From contig NZ_CP046915.1 of assembly GCF_009789675.1 (NCBI RefSeq), positions 620,001 through 684,000 of the forward strand: a stretch of DNA of 64,000 nucleotides, read 5' to 3'. The notes under the pieces were generated by a model, which did no database searches, was not told where the DNA came from, and worked only from the letters and a program-made list of their open reading frames with translations. A program made the translations under genes and the position numbers. The DNA is from Paraburkholderia acidisoli. Its GTDB lineage: Bacteria > Pseudomonadota > Gammaproteobacteria > Burkholderiales > Burkholderiaceae. How positions within the stretch are numbered: the stretch's first letter is position 1; every line of letters begins with the position of its first letter. This document shows positions 44,908 through 53,959 of this stretch, in pieces.

Positions 44908-46029
44908 TCAGAAGCGCGTTCTGAGACCCAGTCCCACGCCGGTCCGGGTGCTGCGGCCCGCGAACGTGAGCGGCGGATTGTTCGGGTCCGTGACCGACGC
45001 GCCGCTGAGCCAGTTGCGGTCGAATTCCGCGTAAATGTCCGTGCGCTTCGAGAGGAAATAGTCGACGTTCACGAGCGCCGTGCGAATCTTGCCGCTCTGC
45101 TGGTTGACGACGTGAGCCACGTTGTCGAGGAAATAGCCGCCCGTGAATACCAGCGTGGGCGTCACCTTGTAGGACACGCCGAGCGAGAGATACGAGTCGA
45201 CGCGTTGCGCCGTTTGCGTGTTGGGGCCGAGTATCGTCGTGCTGTTGCCGATCAGGCTCGTGTTCGCGAGCGGCGCGCCGGTCGTGGACGACGTCGTGAA
45301 TCCCGCGTCGCGACGCGCATTGAGGTACATGAGATACGCCGTGACCGGTCCCACGCTGTAGTTCGCGCCGCCGCCCAGGATCACCGCTTTGCGATTGCTG
45401 GCGTCGCGCGATTCGTGCGCAACGCCCGCCACTTCGAACTTCGCGATTTTGTATGTCACGGCAACGGCGGTCGTGCTGCCTTGCGAAAGGCTGCCAGCCT
45501 GGCCGCCGAAGCTGCGCTGAAGCTCGAGGCTCACCGGGCCGCGCGCAATGGAGTAGTCGAGCATGTTGTCGTAGCGAACGCCCACAATGCGCGCGAGGTA
45601 GGAGTTCTCCAGATAGTTGCCGATCCCCAGCGGGTCGAAATCGCTCAGCATGCCGAACGGAATGCCATAGATGCGCCCGGCCAGCAACCGGCCGAACGTG
45701 GGGTTGCTCAGCCCGACCCATGCCTGGCGGCCGAACAACTGGCCTTGCTGGTCGAACGTGCCGTTGTTGAGGACGAAGCCGTTCTCCAGGTCGAACAGCG
45801 CTTTCGTGCCATTGCCGAGATCCTCGGCGCCTTTGAGGCCCCAGCGGCTGCCCTGAAAACCGCCCTGCGTAAGCGCGAATTCGTTCGCGGGACCGTTCGC
45901 GCCCGCGTTGCTGGTCGTGTAGCGCAGGCTCGTGTCGATGGCGCCGTAGAACGTGACGCTGGACTGGGCATGGACGGCAGAAGTTGCTCCCAGCAGGCAC
46001 AGCGCACCCCAGGCGGTGGTCTTGATCAT
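44908..46029 (-). CDS. Gram-negative porin (OmpC family, Burkholderia type)
   Basis: 373 residues. Signal peptide MIKTTAWGALCLLGATSAVHA, then SSVTFYGAIDTSLRY, the hallmark first strand of Burkholderiales trimeric porins, and a GLRTRF C-terminus ending in Phe for BAM recognition. A 16-strand general diffusion porin. It may admit the substrate of a neighbouring pathway, but porins of this family are promiscuous. Confidence 0.93.
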   Translation of the reverse strand: MIKTTAWGALCLLGATSAVHAQSSVTFYGAIDTSLRYTTSNAGANGPANEFALTQGGFQGSRWGLKGAEDLGNGTKALFDLENGFVLNNGTFDQQGQLFGRQAWVGLSNPTFGRLLAGRIYGIPFGMLSDFDPLGIGNYLENSYLARIVGVRYDNMLDYSIARGPVSLELQRSFGGQAGSLSQGSTTAVAVTYKIAKFEVAGVAHESRDASNRKAVILGGGANYSVGPVTAYLMYLNARRDAGFTTSSTTGAPLANTSLIGNSTTILGPNTQTAQRVDSYLSLGVSYKVTPTLVFTGGYFLDNVAHVVNQQSGKIRTALVNVDYFLSKRTDIYAEFDRNWLSGASVTDPNNPPLTFAGRSTRTGVGLGLRTRF

Positions 46030-46103
46030 CGGGAATCCTTATTGAATGGCGAGAAGTTGTTGTTGTCGATGGCGGGTGTGACGATACGAAGGGCCGGCCG
46101 CTG

Positions 46104-46562
46104 TTACGGGGCGATCGCCGCGGTCAATTCGATTTCCACGGGAATGTTGAACGGCAGCACGTTCACGCCCAGTGCGCAGCGCGTATGGAGGCCGTTCTCG
46201 CCGAAGAGACTGACCAGCAGGTCGGAAGCGCCGTCCACCACGCGATGCTGCCGATAGAAGTCATTGGCGCTGCTGACCCAGCCGGTGAGCCGCACGATGC
46301 GGGCAATGCGCTCGAGGCCGATCGCGTCGTGCAGCGCGGCGAGCGCGTTGAGCACGGCGAGCCGCGCGGCGTCGTAGCCTTGCTGCTCGGTCACGCTCTC
46401 GCCCACGCGCCCGGTCACGACCGGATCGGCGCCGACCATCGGTCCTTGTCCGGACACGTAGACGAGATCGCCTTCGCGACGCACCGTCACATAGGTCGCG
46501 GCCGGTTTGGGCGCTTCGGGCAGCGTGAGATTGAGTTCGGCAAGTCGGTTCAATACGGTCAT
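46104..46562 (-). CDS. RidA-family protein (YoaB/long type)
   Basis: 152 residues from the ATG at 46562. Family motifs VYVSGQGPMV, VLNALAALHDAIG and the C-terminal TRCALGVNVLPFNIPVEIELTAAI with the conserved arginine and VEIE. Longer than canonical RidA. No signal peptide, so cytosolic. Its promoter is almost identical to that of the Tat-exported PLP enzyme 2 kb away, which suggests joint control; PLP enzymes are a known source of RidA substrates. Confidence 0.9.
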   Translation of the reverse strand: MTVLNRLAELNLTLPEAPKPAATYVTVRREGDLVYVSGQGPMVGADPVVTGRVGESVTEQQGYDAARLAVLNALAALHDAIGLERIARIVRLTGWVSSANDFYRQHRVVDGASDLLVSLFGENGLHTRCALGVNVLPFNIPVEIELTAAIAP

Positions 46563-46629
46563 CGTCGTCTCGGGGTCGTCAATGGCGCCGGCATCGGGAA
46601 TAGGGGGGCCGTGCGCCTCGTCGAACGCC

Positions 46630-46677
46630 ACTATTCAGCGCCAAATTGGCGATGTCAACAAAATGTTGAATGTTCAA
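46630..46677 (-). promoter_or_regulatory. Promoter and operator of the RidA gene
   Basis: On the minus strand: -35 TTGACA (46658-46653), a 17-bp spacer and -10 AATAGT (46635-46630). The motif TTCAAC-N5-GTTGAC overlaps the -35 (46654-46670), and a 12-bp palindrome TTGAA-N2-TTCAA lies at 46666-46677. About 50 bp are nearly identical to 48656-48703. Confidence 0.8.
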
Positions 46678-46732
46678 TCGATTGTTGTATCGATCCCGTC
46701 GGGCCGGTGTGGTCGTGGCGCGGGGCGCGCCC

Positions 46733-46762
46733 AAAAGAAAAAACGGCCGCGAAAGCGGCCGG
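46733..46762 (-). terminator. Rho-independent terminator of the LrgA/LrgB operon
   Basis: The stem CGGCCGC / GCGGCCG with loop GAAA lies 42 bp past the LrgB-like stop; on the minus strand it is followed by TTTTTTCTTTT. Confidence 0.9.
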
Positions 46763-46803
46763 TTCGACGAGGTCGACGGAGGGATCGCACGCGGCACGCC
46801 GCG

Positions 46804-47478
46804 CTAGAACAACCTCGCGACCCAAGGTGCAAACACCACGGCGAAGCCGCCGCTGAACACCATCGTCAGGCTCGCCATGACGCCATTGGGCAGCCCCCGT
46901 TCGTGCGCGCGCACGACGCCCGCGACCTGCGCGACGGCGCCCAGCGTGGCGCCGTGAGCGTGTGGCGTGCGCAGGCGCATCAGTACGAGGAGCAGGTCGC
47001 CGATCACGATGCCCGCCATGCCGCTCGCGACCACGAAGAGCGTGGTGAGGTCGCGCGTGCCCGCGAGCTCGTCGGTGACCACGAAGGCGAACGGCATCGA
47101 CACCGAGCGCGCGATGAGACTGTGCGCGACCGCCGCCGGCAAGGCGAACCAGCGCGCCAGCGCGACGCCGACCAGCATCGTCACGAGGCCGGACACTACG
47201 GTGCCGACCACCAGCGCGGGCCACCATCGCCTGATGTACTCGCGCTGCTGATAGATCGGCACGGCAAGGGCGACCGTCAGCGGCCCCATCATCCAGACCA
47301 GCGAGCGCGTGGCGTGCACATACGCGTCGAAGGGCACGCGGGCCGCGTAGAGCCCGGCGATCAGCACGGCGGGCGTGAGAATCAGCGGCGAGGTGAGCAC
47401 GCTGCGCCAGCGCCGGTAGACGCGCAGATTCACCGCATACACGGCAAACGTCGCCATCAAACACGTCAGGAAGCCCAT
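46804..47478 (-). CDS. LrgB/CidB-family membrane protein
   Basis: 224 residues with six or more hydrophobic segments and the family core ARSVSMPFAFVVTDELAGTRDLTTLFVVASGMAGIVIGD. LrgB/CidB proteins are linked to murein hydrolase activity and pyruvate or overflow-metabolite export; a plastid relative transports glycolate and glycerate. Follows the LrgA-like gene with a 2-base gap. Confidence 0.9.
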   Translation of the reverse strand: MGFLTCLMATFAVYAVNLRVYRRWRSVLTSPLILTPAVLIAGLYAARVPFDAYVHATRSLVWMMGPLTVALAVPIYQQREYIRRWWPALVVGTVVSGLVTMLVGVALARWFALPAAVAHSLIARSVSMPFAFVVTDELAGTRDLTTLFVVASGMAGIVIGDLLLVLMRLRTPHAHGATLGAVAQVAGVVRAHERGLPNGVMASLTMVFSGGFAVVFAPWVARLF

Positions 47479-47480
47479 GC

Positions 47481-47882
47481 TCAGGATTCCTGCACGAGAC
47501 GCCGCGCGACCACTTCGACCGCGAAGGCGGTGGCCGCGCTGGAGACGACCGTGCCGCCCACCAGAATCGCGAGAAGCGGTGCCCAGTCGGCCTTCAGTAC
47601 GTGGCTTTGCCGCGCGACGGCGACCACGGCCGGCACGAGAAAGAGGGCGCTTTGCGCGATGATGAGCCGCGCGCCGCCTTCGACGGCATGCAGCGGAATC
47701 AGCCGGAACGCCAGCGCGACAAGCAGGATGACGAAGCCCGTGAGCGCCGGATTCAGCGCAATGTGCGCCGACTGCATGGCAACGGAGAGCAGCAGGAACG
47801 CGCCGGTGAGCGCGGCCGCCTGGGCGAACTGGCGGGGCGGAAGCGCGGCAAAGGCGCTTTTCGGCTGGGTTGGGCTGGCCAT
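47481..47882 (-). CDS. LrgA/CidA-family holin-like membrane protein
   Basis: 133 residues with four hydrophobic segments (FLLLSVAMQSAHIAL, ALTGFVILLVALAF, LFLVPAVVAV, LLAILVGGTVVSSAATAFAVEVV). The CidA/LrgA partner of the next gene. Divergent from the Lrp/AsnC gene with a shared operator in between, so probably under its control. Confidence 0.88.
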   Translation of the reverse strand: MASPTQPKSAFAALPPRQFAQAAALTGAFLLLSVAMQSAHIALNPALTGFVILLVALAFRLIPLHAVEGGARLIIAQSALFLVPAVVAVARQSHVLKADWAPLLAILVGGTVVSSAATAFAVEVVARRLVQES

Positions 47883-47946
47883 TTTGGGTTAACTCGACTT
47901 CTCTATCGGAAGCTTCTATGCTATGCGCCGCATCCCGCAACCATTA

Positions 47947-47963
47947 TTCAACAACTCGTTGAA
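47947..47963. promoter_or_regulatory. Operator TTCAAC-N5-GTTGAA between LrgA-like and Lrp genes
   Basis: Perfect inverted repeat (seven bp per arm with flanking A/T: ATTCAAC AACTC GTTGAAT) in the 135-bp divergent gap. Same core and spacer length as the sites at 46654 and 48663. Confidence 0.8.
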
Positions 47964-48017
47964 TTGCGGTCCAGGGTGCAAAATCCTTTCATCGCCGCTC
48001 CGTTTCGCGAAACAAAT

Positions 48018-48488
48018 ATGGAACTCGACCACTTCGACAGAAAGATTCTCGCAATTCTTCAGGTCGATGCCAGCGTCTCGATGAGCACGCTCGGCGAGCG
48101 CGTCGGCCTGTCGCAGTCGCAGGCGTGGCGGCGCGTGGAAAAAATGGAACGCGAGGGCGTGATTCTGCGGCGCGTGGCCGTGCTCGACCGCGCGAAGCTG
48201 GGCTTGAGCGTGCAGATGTTCACGCAGATCAAGCTCAACAAACACAGCGAGCGGGCCGGCGAGCGCTTCGTGGCGGCGGTCGCTCACTTTCCCGAAGTCA
48301 CGGAAATCCATACGGTGCTCGGCGACGTCGATTTTCTCCTGCGCATCGTGACCACGGATCTCGACGCCTACAAGAAGCTGCTCGCGGACCGGCTCTCCAC
48401 GCTGTCCATGGTGCAGGACGTCCATACGCTCATCAGCTTGTCCGACGAAGCGATCCATCGCGGACTGCCCGTGTCGCTCGTGCTCTAG
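48018..48488 (+). CDS. Lrp/AsnC-family regulator
   Basis: 156 residues, the standard length. N-terminal helix-turn-helix (LDHFDRKILAILQVDASVSMSTLGERVGLSQSQAWRRVEKME) and C-terminal RAM domain (HFPEVTEIHTVLGDVDFLLRIVTTDLDAYKKLL). Senses an amino acid or related acid. It lies in the centre of the cluster whose three promoters share one operator motif, one of them its own, so it is the best candidate for the common regulator. Confidence 0.92.
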   Translation: MELDHFDRKILAILQVDASVSMSTLGERVGLSQSQAWRRVEKMEREGVILRRVAVLDRAKLGLSVQMFTQIKLNKHSERAGERFVAAVAHFPEVTEIHTVLGDVDFLLRIVTTDLDAYKKLLADRLSTLSMVQDVHTLISLSDEAIHRGLPVSLVL

Positions 48489-48655
48489 CGTTCGGCCCGC
48501 CACTGCTGGAACGTCGCGCCTCGTGGTTGCCGCGTCGCGTCGCATAGTTTCGGCGCGCGCGGCGTCGCCCGCGCGCGCATTGTCTCGACCGCGCCGTTTC
48601 CCCCGGGCCGCCCCGCAAGTCGCAACGCAGAGCTTGCCCAAATGACAACGTTCGG

Positions 48656-48703
48656 TTGAATGTTCAACATTTTGTTGACATCCGGGATTTGGCGCCGAAT
48701 AGT
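48656..48703 (+). promoter_or_regulatory. Promoter and operator of the Tat-exported PLP enzyme
   Basis: -35 TTGACA (48675-48680), 17-bp spacer, -10 AATAGT (48698-48703). TTCAAC-N5-GTTGAC at 48663-48679 overlaps the -35; TTGAATGTTCAA palindrome at 48656-48667. Mirror twin of the RidA promoter. Confidence 0.8.
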
Positions 48704-48782
48704 GTCGACACCGACGCGGCGGGCGCCTGGGTTTCTGCGCCGCACGCATTCCATCCCACATGAATCGGGCGACCCCAAGACC

Positions 48783-50036
48783 ATGAGTACGACTCGCAGA
48801 CACTTCCTGAAATGCGGCAGCCTGTCGATTGCGGCGGCATTCGGCGCGCCGGCCGGCGCCTTCGCTTCTTCGGAGGCGGCACCGGACAGTGTGTCCTTGA
48901 GCCGCGCCTTGCCGGCGCGAGCGGTCTTTCCCGGCGTGGCGGGGAAAATCTATCTGAACTCGGCGGCGCAGCATCCGTGGGGACTGCCGGCGCAAAAGGC
49001 GGCGCAGCATTACACGAGCGAGAAGCTCCAGGGCGAAGACGTGTTCGCGGACGCCGCGGCAAGATTCGCGCGCCTCGTCAATGCCGACGCCGACTGCGTG
49101 ACGTATGCGCCATCCACCTCGATGGGCGAGTATCTGGTGACGCGTGCGCTGGGTCTGCCCGAAGCGGGCGGCCGCGTCGTGACCGACGCGTTGCATTTCG
49201 TCGGCTCGTTCTACCTGTACGAGCAGTATCGGCAGCAAGGCCTCGACGTCGTGACGATTCCGATGGACGCGTCGTACCGCATCACGATGGAAGCGATGGA
49301 CAAGGCCATCGTGCCGGGCACGAAGCTGGTCGCCATGTCGCACGTGTCGCTGTACAACGGCTTCACGCACGATCTCAAGGCCGTGTGCGATCTGGCGCAT
49401 TCGCGCGGCGCGCTGGTGTATGTCGACCTGATTCAGTCGGCCGGTGCGATGCCCGTCGATCTGCGCGCGGCCGGTGTGGATTTCGCGGCATGCGGCACGT
49501 ACAAATGGCTTATGGGCGACTTCGGCTTTGCGTTTCTCTATGTCCGCAAGGATCTGCTGCCGCGACTGAAGCGGCCCTGGTATGGCTACTTCCAGACCAA
49601 CAATTTCGCCGCGCCCGAACTGCACGCCTATCCGCTCGACGCGCCCGGCGCGCAACCGTATGTCAGCTCGCAAAAGCAGACCGTGGGCGGCTATTTCAGC
49701 GGCGCGCTGCCCGCACTCGGGCCGATGTGCATTTGCGCGTCGTCGCTCGAATGGCTCGAGTCGGTGGGCGTGGGCGCGATCGAGGCGCACCGGCAGCCCA
49801 TGTTGGCCGCGCTGCAAAAAGGACTCCGCAGCCGAGGCTTCCAGGTCGTCACGCCGCCGGAATCGCGCTCACCCATCGTGACCTTCGCCTACCGGAACGC
49901 GGCGCAACTCGAGCCGCGTTTGAAAGCGGCTGGCATCGAGATTACCTTGCGCGCGAATCACGCGCGCATCTCGCCCTCGGTATTCAACGATATCGCGGAC
50001 ATCGACGCGTTTCTCGCCGCTGTGGGCTCGCCATAG
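48783..50036 (+). CDS. Tat-exported PLP-dependent class V aminotransferase-fold enzyme (PvdN-like)
   Basis: 417 residues from the ATG at 48783. The N-terminus has a twin-arginine signal (TTRRHFLKCGSLSIAAAFGAPAGAFA), so the folded, PLP-loaded enzyme should be exported to the periplasm. The fold is class V aminotransferase/cysteine desulfurase, with cofactor aspartate in VYVDLIQSAGAMPVDL (D215) and Schiff-base lysine K241 in CGTYKWLMG. The best-known exported relative is PvdN of pyoverdine maturation, but no siderophore synthetase lies nearby. Controlled with the RidA gene through twin promoters. Substrate unknown, probably an extracytoplasmic amino acid. Confidence 0.88.
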   Translation: MSTTRRHFLKCGSLSIAAAFGAPAGAFASSEAAPDSVSLSRALPARAVFPGVAGKIYLNSAAQHPWGLPAQKAAQHYTSEKLQGEDVFADAAARFARLVNADADCVTYAPSTSMGEYLVTRALGLPEAGGRVVTDALHFVGSFYLYEQYRQQGLDVVTIPMDASYRITMEAMDKAIVPGTKLVAMSHVSLYNGFTHDLKAVCDLAHSRGALVYVDLIQSAGAMPVDLRAAGVDFAACGTYKWLMGDFGFAFLYVRKDLLPRLKRPWYGYFQTNNFAAPELHAYPLDAPGAQPYVSSQKQTVGGYFSGALPALGPMCICASSLEWLESVGVGAIEAHRQPMLAALQKGLRSRGFQVVTPPESRSPIVTFAYRNAAQLEPRLKAAGIEITLRANHARISPSVFNDIADIDAFLAAVGSP

Positions 50037-50231
50037 CCGCTTGCCGGGTTCTCTAACGCTCGACGCGCTCGATGCTGCAACGCACGGCGCGCCGAACGAT
50101 CGCAAAACGGTCGTGAGCGAAGGCTGGGAGGCGAACTGATTGGCTTGCCACGATATGACGAAGACGGCTTACCGGGTTTCCACGGCACTGAGTAAGTTGC
50201 AGAGTTCGTCGAACCTTTCCAGAGTGAGTTG

Positions 50232-50606
50232 CTAGAATCGCGACTGCAACAATGGTGCAATCTGACCGCATAAATGATGGACGGACTCGTCGCCGAGATT
50301 CGTGAGTCGAAGTTCCACCTTGCGCCGATCGATTCTGCGCCGGGAGCGCACGACCAGAGACTGCTCGACGAGCTTGTCCAACGTTCGTGTCACCGACGCG
50401 GGCGCCCTATCCAGAACCTTGGCTAGCTCGGAAGCGAAGCGCCCTTCCTTGTTCGACAAGGCGACAAGAAGGGACATCTGATCGTAGTCCGATGCCACGT
50501 GCGCCAAGGCAGTATCGATGTCCGACGATACGCAGCGGGTAATTTTTCTCAGCCGCAAATAGAGGCCGTAGTGGCGTAGAAAATCCTCGGGGAGCGTTCC
50601 TTTCAT
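50232..50606 (-). CDS. MarR-family regulator
   Basis: 124 residues from ATG 50606 (MKGTLPEDFLRHYGLYLRLRK). Winged helix about 45-105 (FASELAKVLDRAPASVTRTLDKLVEQSLVVRSRRRIDRRKVELRLT). Short for MarR (usually about 140); an in-frame start at 50654 would lengthen it by 16. Target unknown. Confidence 0.78.
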   Translation of the reverse strand: MKGTLPEDFLRHYGLYLRLRKITRCVSSDIDTALAHVASDYDQMSLLVALSNKEGRFASELAKVLDRAPASVTRTLDKLVEQSLVVRSRRRIDRRKVELRLTNLGDESVHHLCGQIAPLLQSRF

Positions 50607-50869
50607 GACGATCTCGGTATCGAATTGAAGGAAACCTGTGTCCCTTGCCGTCACGCATGGCGAAAGACCGCTCGCCCGACCCGATGGTCACGCGAGCGGT
50701 CTCACTCCCGCACTCGAGTGACGGGTGCAAGGGGCTGGTGGGATGCGCCTGGCGCACGCCTGGGTGCTGCCTTTCTCTCAGGTTCGCCACGGCAGCGCTG
50801 GATCGACGCTCTGCCTGCGTGATGTATTGTGTTGAAGATCGTGGCGTGCGGGACGATTGCCCGCCCGGT

Positions 50870-51511
50870 TCATGCCGGCCAGTGCGAACAGCGAATCACG
50901 CTGCAGAAATTGCCGCGATGAAAGTGCGGGTCCTTGTCGGCGATCACATCCGCCTTCACGTTGCCGAAGGTCGTGTCGGGCTTATGTTTGATGCCGTTGT
51001 AGAAGGCCTCGATGATGTCTTCCTTGAACTTAGGGCTTCGCGGGTACGCTGCCACGACCGCATCGCGCTCGATCGCCTTGTACTGGTCGTAGGTCAGACC
51101 GAGAACGTCCATCTCCACGCCGGCCGTGACGAGCGCGATTACCGGATGCATGTGAACCGGAATGCCGGGGGTGGTGTGAAGCGCGATCGCGGTCCATACG
51201 GTGTCGATCTCCTGTTGCGCGATGCCGTGGCTGGTCAGGAAGTTGCGGGCCGCGTTGGCGCCATCCACCTCGAAGCGTTCCGTGTCGCTGCTGTAGTCCT
51301 TCATCAGACCGACGTCATGAAACATGGCGCCCGCGTACAGCAGTTCCGGATCGAACTTGAGGCCTCGATCGCGGCCCGCGAGCGCACCCCAGTAATAAAC
51401 CCGTGCCGAATGGTTGAACAGCAACGGCGTGACCGTTTCGCGCACGAACTCGGTAACCTGTTTTGCGAGGGCGCTGTCCGGTACCTTGACGCCGCCAATA
51501 TCGTTCGACAT
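50870..51511 (-). CDS. HD-domain hydrolase, cyanamide-hydratase-like
   Basis: 213 residues from ATG 51511 with AGGAG upstream. It has the HD metal motif (YAGAMFHDVGLMKDY), an early H (LLFNHSARVYYWG) and a later H (TAIALHTTPGIP), the pattern of the HD family that includes cyanamide hydratase. No experimental function can be given. It lies 97 bp downstream of the catalase gene on the same strand and may share its transcript. Confidence 0.78.
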   Translation of the reverse strand: MSNDIGGVKVPDSALAKQVTEFVRETVTPLLFNHSARVYYWGALAGRDRGLKFDPELLYAGAMFHDVGLMKDYSSDTERFEVDGANAARNFLTSHGIAQQEIDTVWTAIALHTTPGIPVHMHPVIALVTAGVEMDVLGLTYDQYKAIERDAVVAAYPRSPKFKEDIIEAFYNGIKHKPDTTFGNVKADVIADKDPHFHRGNFCSVIRCSHWPA

Positions 51512-51608
51512 GACCTGTTTCTCCTGTGAGAAGCCGATGTGGGAAACCGGGGCGGGTGAGCCCGCCTTGAGGTTTCTGCCAGAGCACAACTGTTTGCAAT
51601 GACTGCGC

Positions 51609-53072
51609 TTACAACACGTTCGGCGGATTGTTCCGGTCGAGCGTTTCGAATGCCGCGAGTACACCGGCGCCATACGCGGGATCGGCCTTCATGCAGTGTT
51701 CGATATGCAGGTTGCGCACAGGCAGCGAAACGCCCTGCATGGCACGCGCCGTATTGTCGAACAGGCTCTGCTTCTGGCCATCGGACATCAGCCGGAAGAG
51801 ATCGCCCGCCTGGCTGAAGTAGTCGTCATCCACGCGATGATCCCAATGCGCCGCCTGACCTTCGATCGCCAGCGGCGGTTCGCTGAAGTCGGGTTGATCG
51901 AGCCAGGCGCCTTTGGTGTTCGGGTTGTACGAAGCCGTGCCGCCCCGATTCCCATCCACGCGGCAATAACCATCGCGGTGGTAACTGTTGTAGTGCGTGG
52001 CGGCTTTCGGTGCGTTGACCGGAATCTGATGGTGATTCACGGTCAGGCGGTAACGCTGGGCGTCGCCATACGAGAACAGCCGCCCCTGCAGCATTTTGTC
52101 CGGCGAGAAGCTGATGCCGGGAACCACGTTGGCGGGATTGAACGCGGCCTGCTCGACGTCGGCAAACCAGTTCTCGGCATTGCGGTTGAGTTCGAAATAA
52201 CCCACTTCCACGAGCGGGTAGTCTTTCTTGGACCACACCTTGGTCAGGTCGAACGGATTCACGCGGTAGGTGGCCGCGTCCTTCTCGGGCATGATCTGGA
52301 AGTACATCGTCCAGCGCGGGAATTCCTTGCGCTCGATCGCTTCGTAGAGGTCACGGTGGTGACTTTCGCGGTCGGTGCTGATGACGGAGCACGCTTCTTC
52401 ATCCGTCATGTTGGCGATCCCTTGCTGGGTCTTCATGTGGAACTTGACCCAGAATCGCTCGTTGTTCGCGTTGATGAGGCTGAACGTATGGCTGCCGAAG
52501 CCGTGCATGTGCCGGAAGGAGCGCGGGATGCCACGGTCGCTCATGACGATGGTCACTTGATGGAACGCTTCCGGCAGTTGCGTGAAAAAGTCCCAGTTGC
52601 TGTTGGCGTCGCGTAACCCGGTTCGCGGATCGCGCTTGATGGCGTGATTCAAATCGGGGAACTTGAGCGGGTCGCGCAGAAAGAAGACCGGAGTGTTGTT
52701 GCCTACTAGATCCCAGTTGCCTTCTTCGGTATAAAACTTGAGCGCGAAGCCGCGGATATCGCGCTCGGCGTCCGCGGCGCCGCGCTCGCCGGCCACGGTC
52801 GAGAAGCGCGCGAACATCTCGGTCTCTTTGCCGATTTCGGAGAAAATTTTGGCCCGAGTGTAGGGCGTCACATCGTGCGTTACCTTGAACGTGCCGAACG
52901 CACCGGAACCCTTTGCGTGCATACGGCGTTCAGGGATGACTTCGCGGTCGAAATAAGCCAGCTTCTCCAGAAACCAGACGTCTTGTAGCAGAGCCGGACC
53001 GCGGGGGCCGGCCGTTTGCGTGTTCTGATTGTCGACTACCGGGGCACCGAATGCCGTGGTCAGTTTGCTCAC
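51609..53072 (-). CDS. Monofunctional haem catalase (clade 3, small subunit)
   Basis: 487 residues from GTG 53072 with GGAG seven bases before it. Catalytic His in [14 protein letters not shown], Asn in [10 protein letters not shown], and the haem-ligand Tyr in [13 protein letters not shown] are all present. Decomposes hydrogen peroxide. A longer frame to 53192 is not catalase-like. A 120-bp untranslated leader region and the gene-free 0.9 kb beyond probably hold its regulation. Confidence 0.95.
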   Translation of the reverse strand: MSKLTTAFGAPVVDNQNTQTAGPRGPALLQDVWFLEKLAYFDREVIPERRMHAKGSGAFGTFKVTHDVTPYTRAKIFSEIGKETEMFARFSTVAGERGAADAERDIRGFALKFYTEEGNWDLVGNNTPVFFLRDPLKFPDLNHAIKRDPRTGLRDANSNWDFFTQLPEAFHQVTIVMSDRGIPRSFRHMHGFGSHTFSLINANNERFWVKFHMKTQQGIANMTDEEACSVISTDRESHHRDLYEAIERKEFPRWTMYFQIMPEKDAATYRVNPFDLTKVWSKKDYPLVEVGYFELNRNAENWFADVEQAAFNPANVVPGISFSPDKMLQGRLFSYGDAQRYRLTVNHHQIPVNAPKAATHYNSYHRDGYCRVDGNRGGTASYNPNTKGAWLDQPDFSEPPLAIEGQAAHWDHRVDDDYFSQAGDLFRLMSDGQKQSLFDNTARAMQGVSLPVRNLHIEHCMKADPAYGAGVLAAFETLDRNNPPNVL

Positions 53073-53959
53073 GATTTTCTCCGAAAGTGAAACTGCAGTC
53101 GTTGCGTTTAACCAGGCGGCCCGACATTCTGAAATTGCGAGACGAAAAGGCGCGATCCGGCCTGGAAAATTCCAGTGAATGGGTGATGCCAATGCTTTTA
53201 GATCGGGTACTGACTCGGAAATGGACCAGGCAGTCGGCGCTGCTATTCGTGATGAGTCGGTTCGAATCAGACTTCATCGTTTTCGATACGCCCCGTCAGT
53301 GACCGGAGTCTAGTTGAGGTGAGTTGTCGAAATAAACGGAGCGCGCGCTCCATGATGTTTTTGTTCCCGCTCACTAAAGTTGCAGTGAAAATAGTTCGCC
53401 GCGCAAGTAATTTCGACCGGCGCGGAGCGTGCTGACCCGCAGTGCGGTGCGGTCCGGCTCAGAGCGTCGTGCACCCAATGCGCAACGGGCTGATCGCGAG
53501 GCAGGGCTTCGCCTATTCCTCGGACATTTCGCTTTCGTCCACGCTCGCGGCATGCCGTCTCACATCCGTTCGAACGTTCGGACTGACAACGGCGAATAAG
53601 TTACCGACGAGACAGGTTGGGAAACATGACGATTCCTCGCGACGCCAATTCTGTCTTTTAAAAACCAATTGATCGAATTTGGCCATGCCGTATGAAATAT
53701 TCCTGAATTCCCTTTTACGGATTTATTCCGAGGTAAAATTCGACGCGTTCAAACGGCCATTTATCCAGGCCCGAGTTCAGAGCGCTCACAATACCCATGC
53801 CGAATCGACATGCAGTCATTCCGGGCATGCGAAAACAGCGATCCCGAATGCCCAGGACAGACTTTCGCGCTCCGGGCATATCGCGGTAACGGGGTGAACG
53901 GATCACGCGGAAGCTCGCTTCCGCGTACGGTTGAACGACCCGTAGGGAGGAGGTTGCGC
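53073..53959. other. Gene-free stretch between catalase and AraC genes
   Basis: Nearly 0.9 kb with only short frames that resemble no protein. A 10-bp palindrome CGAACGTTCG lies at 53571-53580. The part from about 53640 is AT-rich and probably contains the promoter of the AraC gene. Its extent is unusual for this gene-dense window. Confidence 0.4.
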
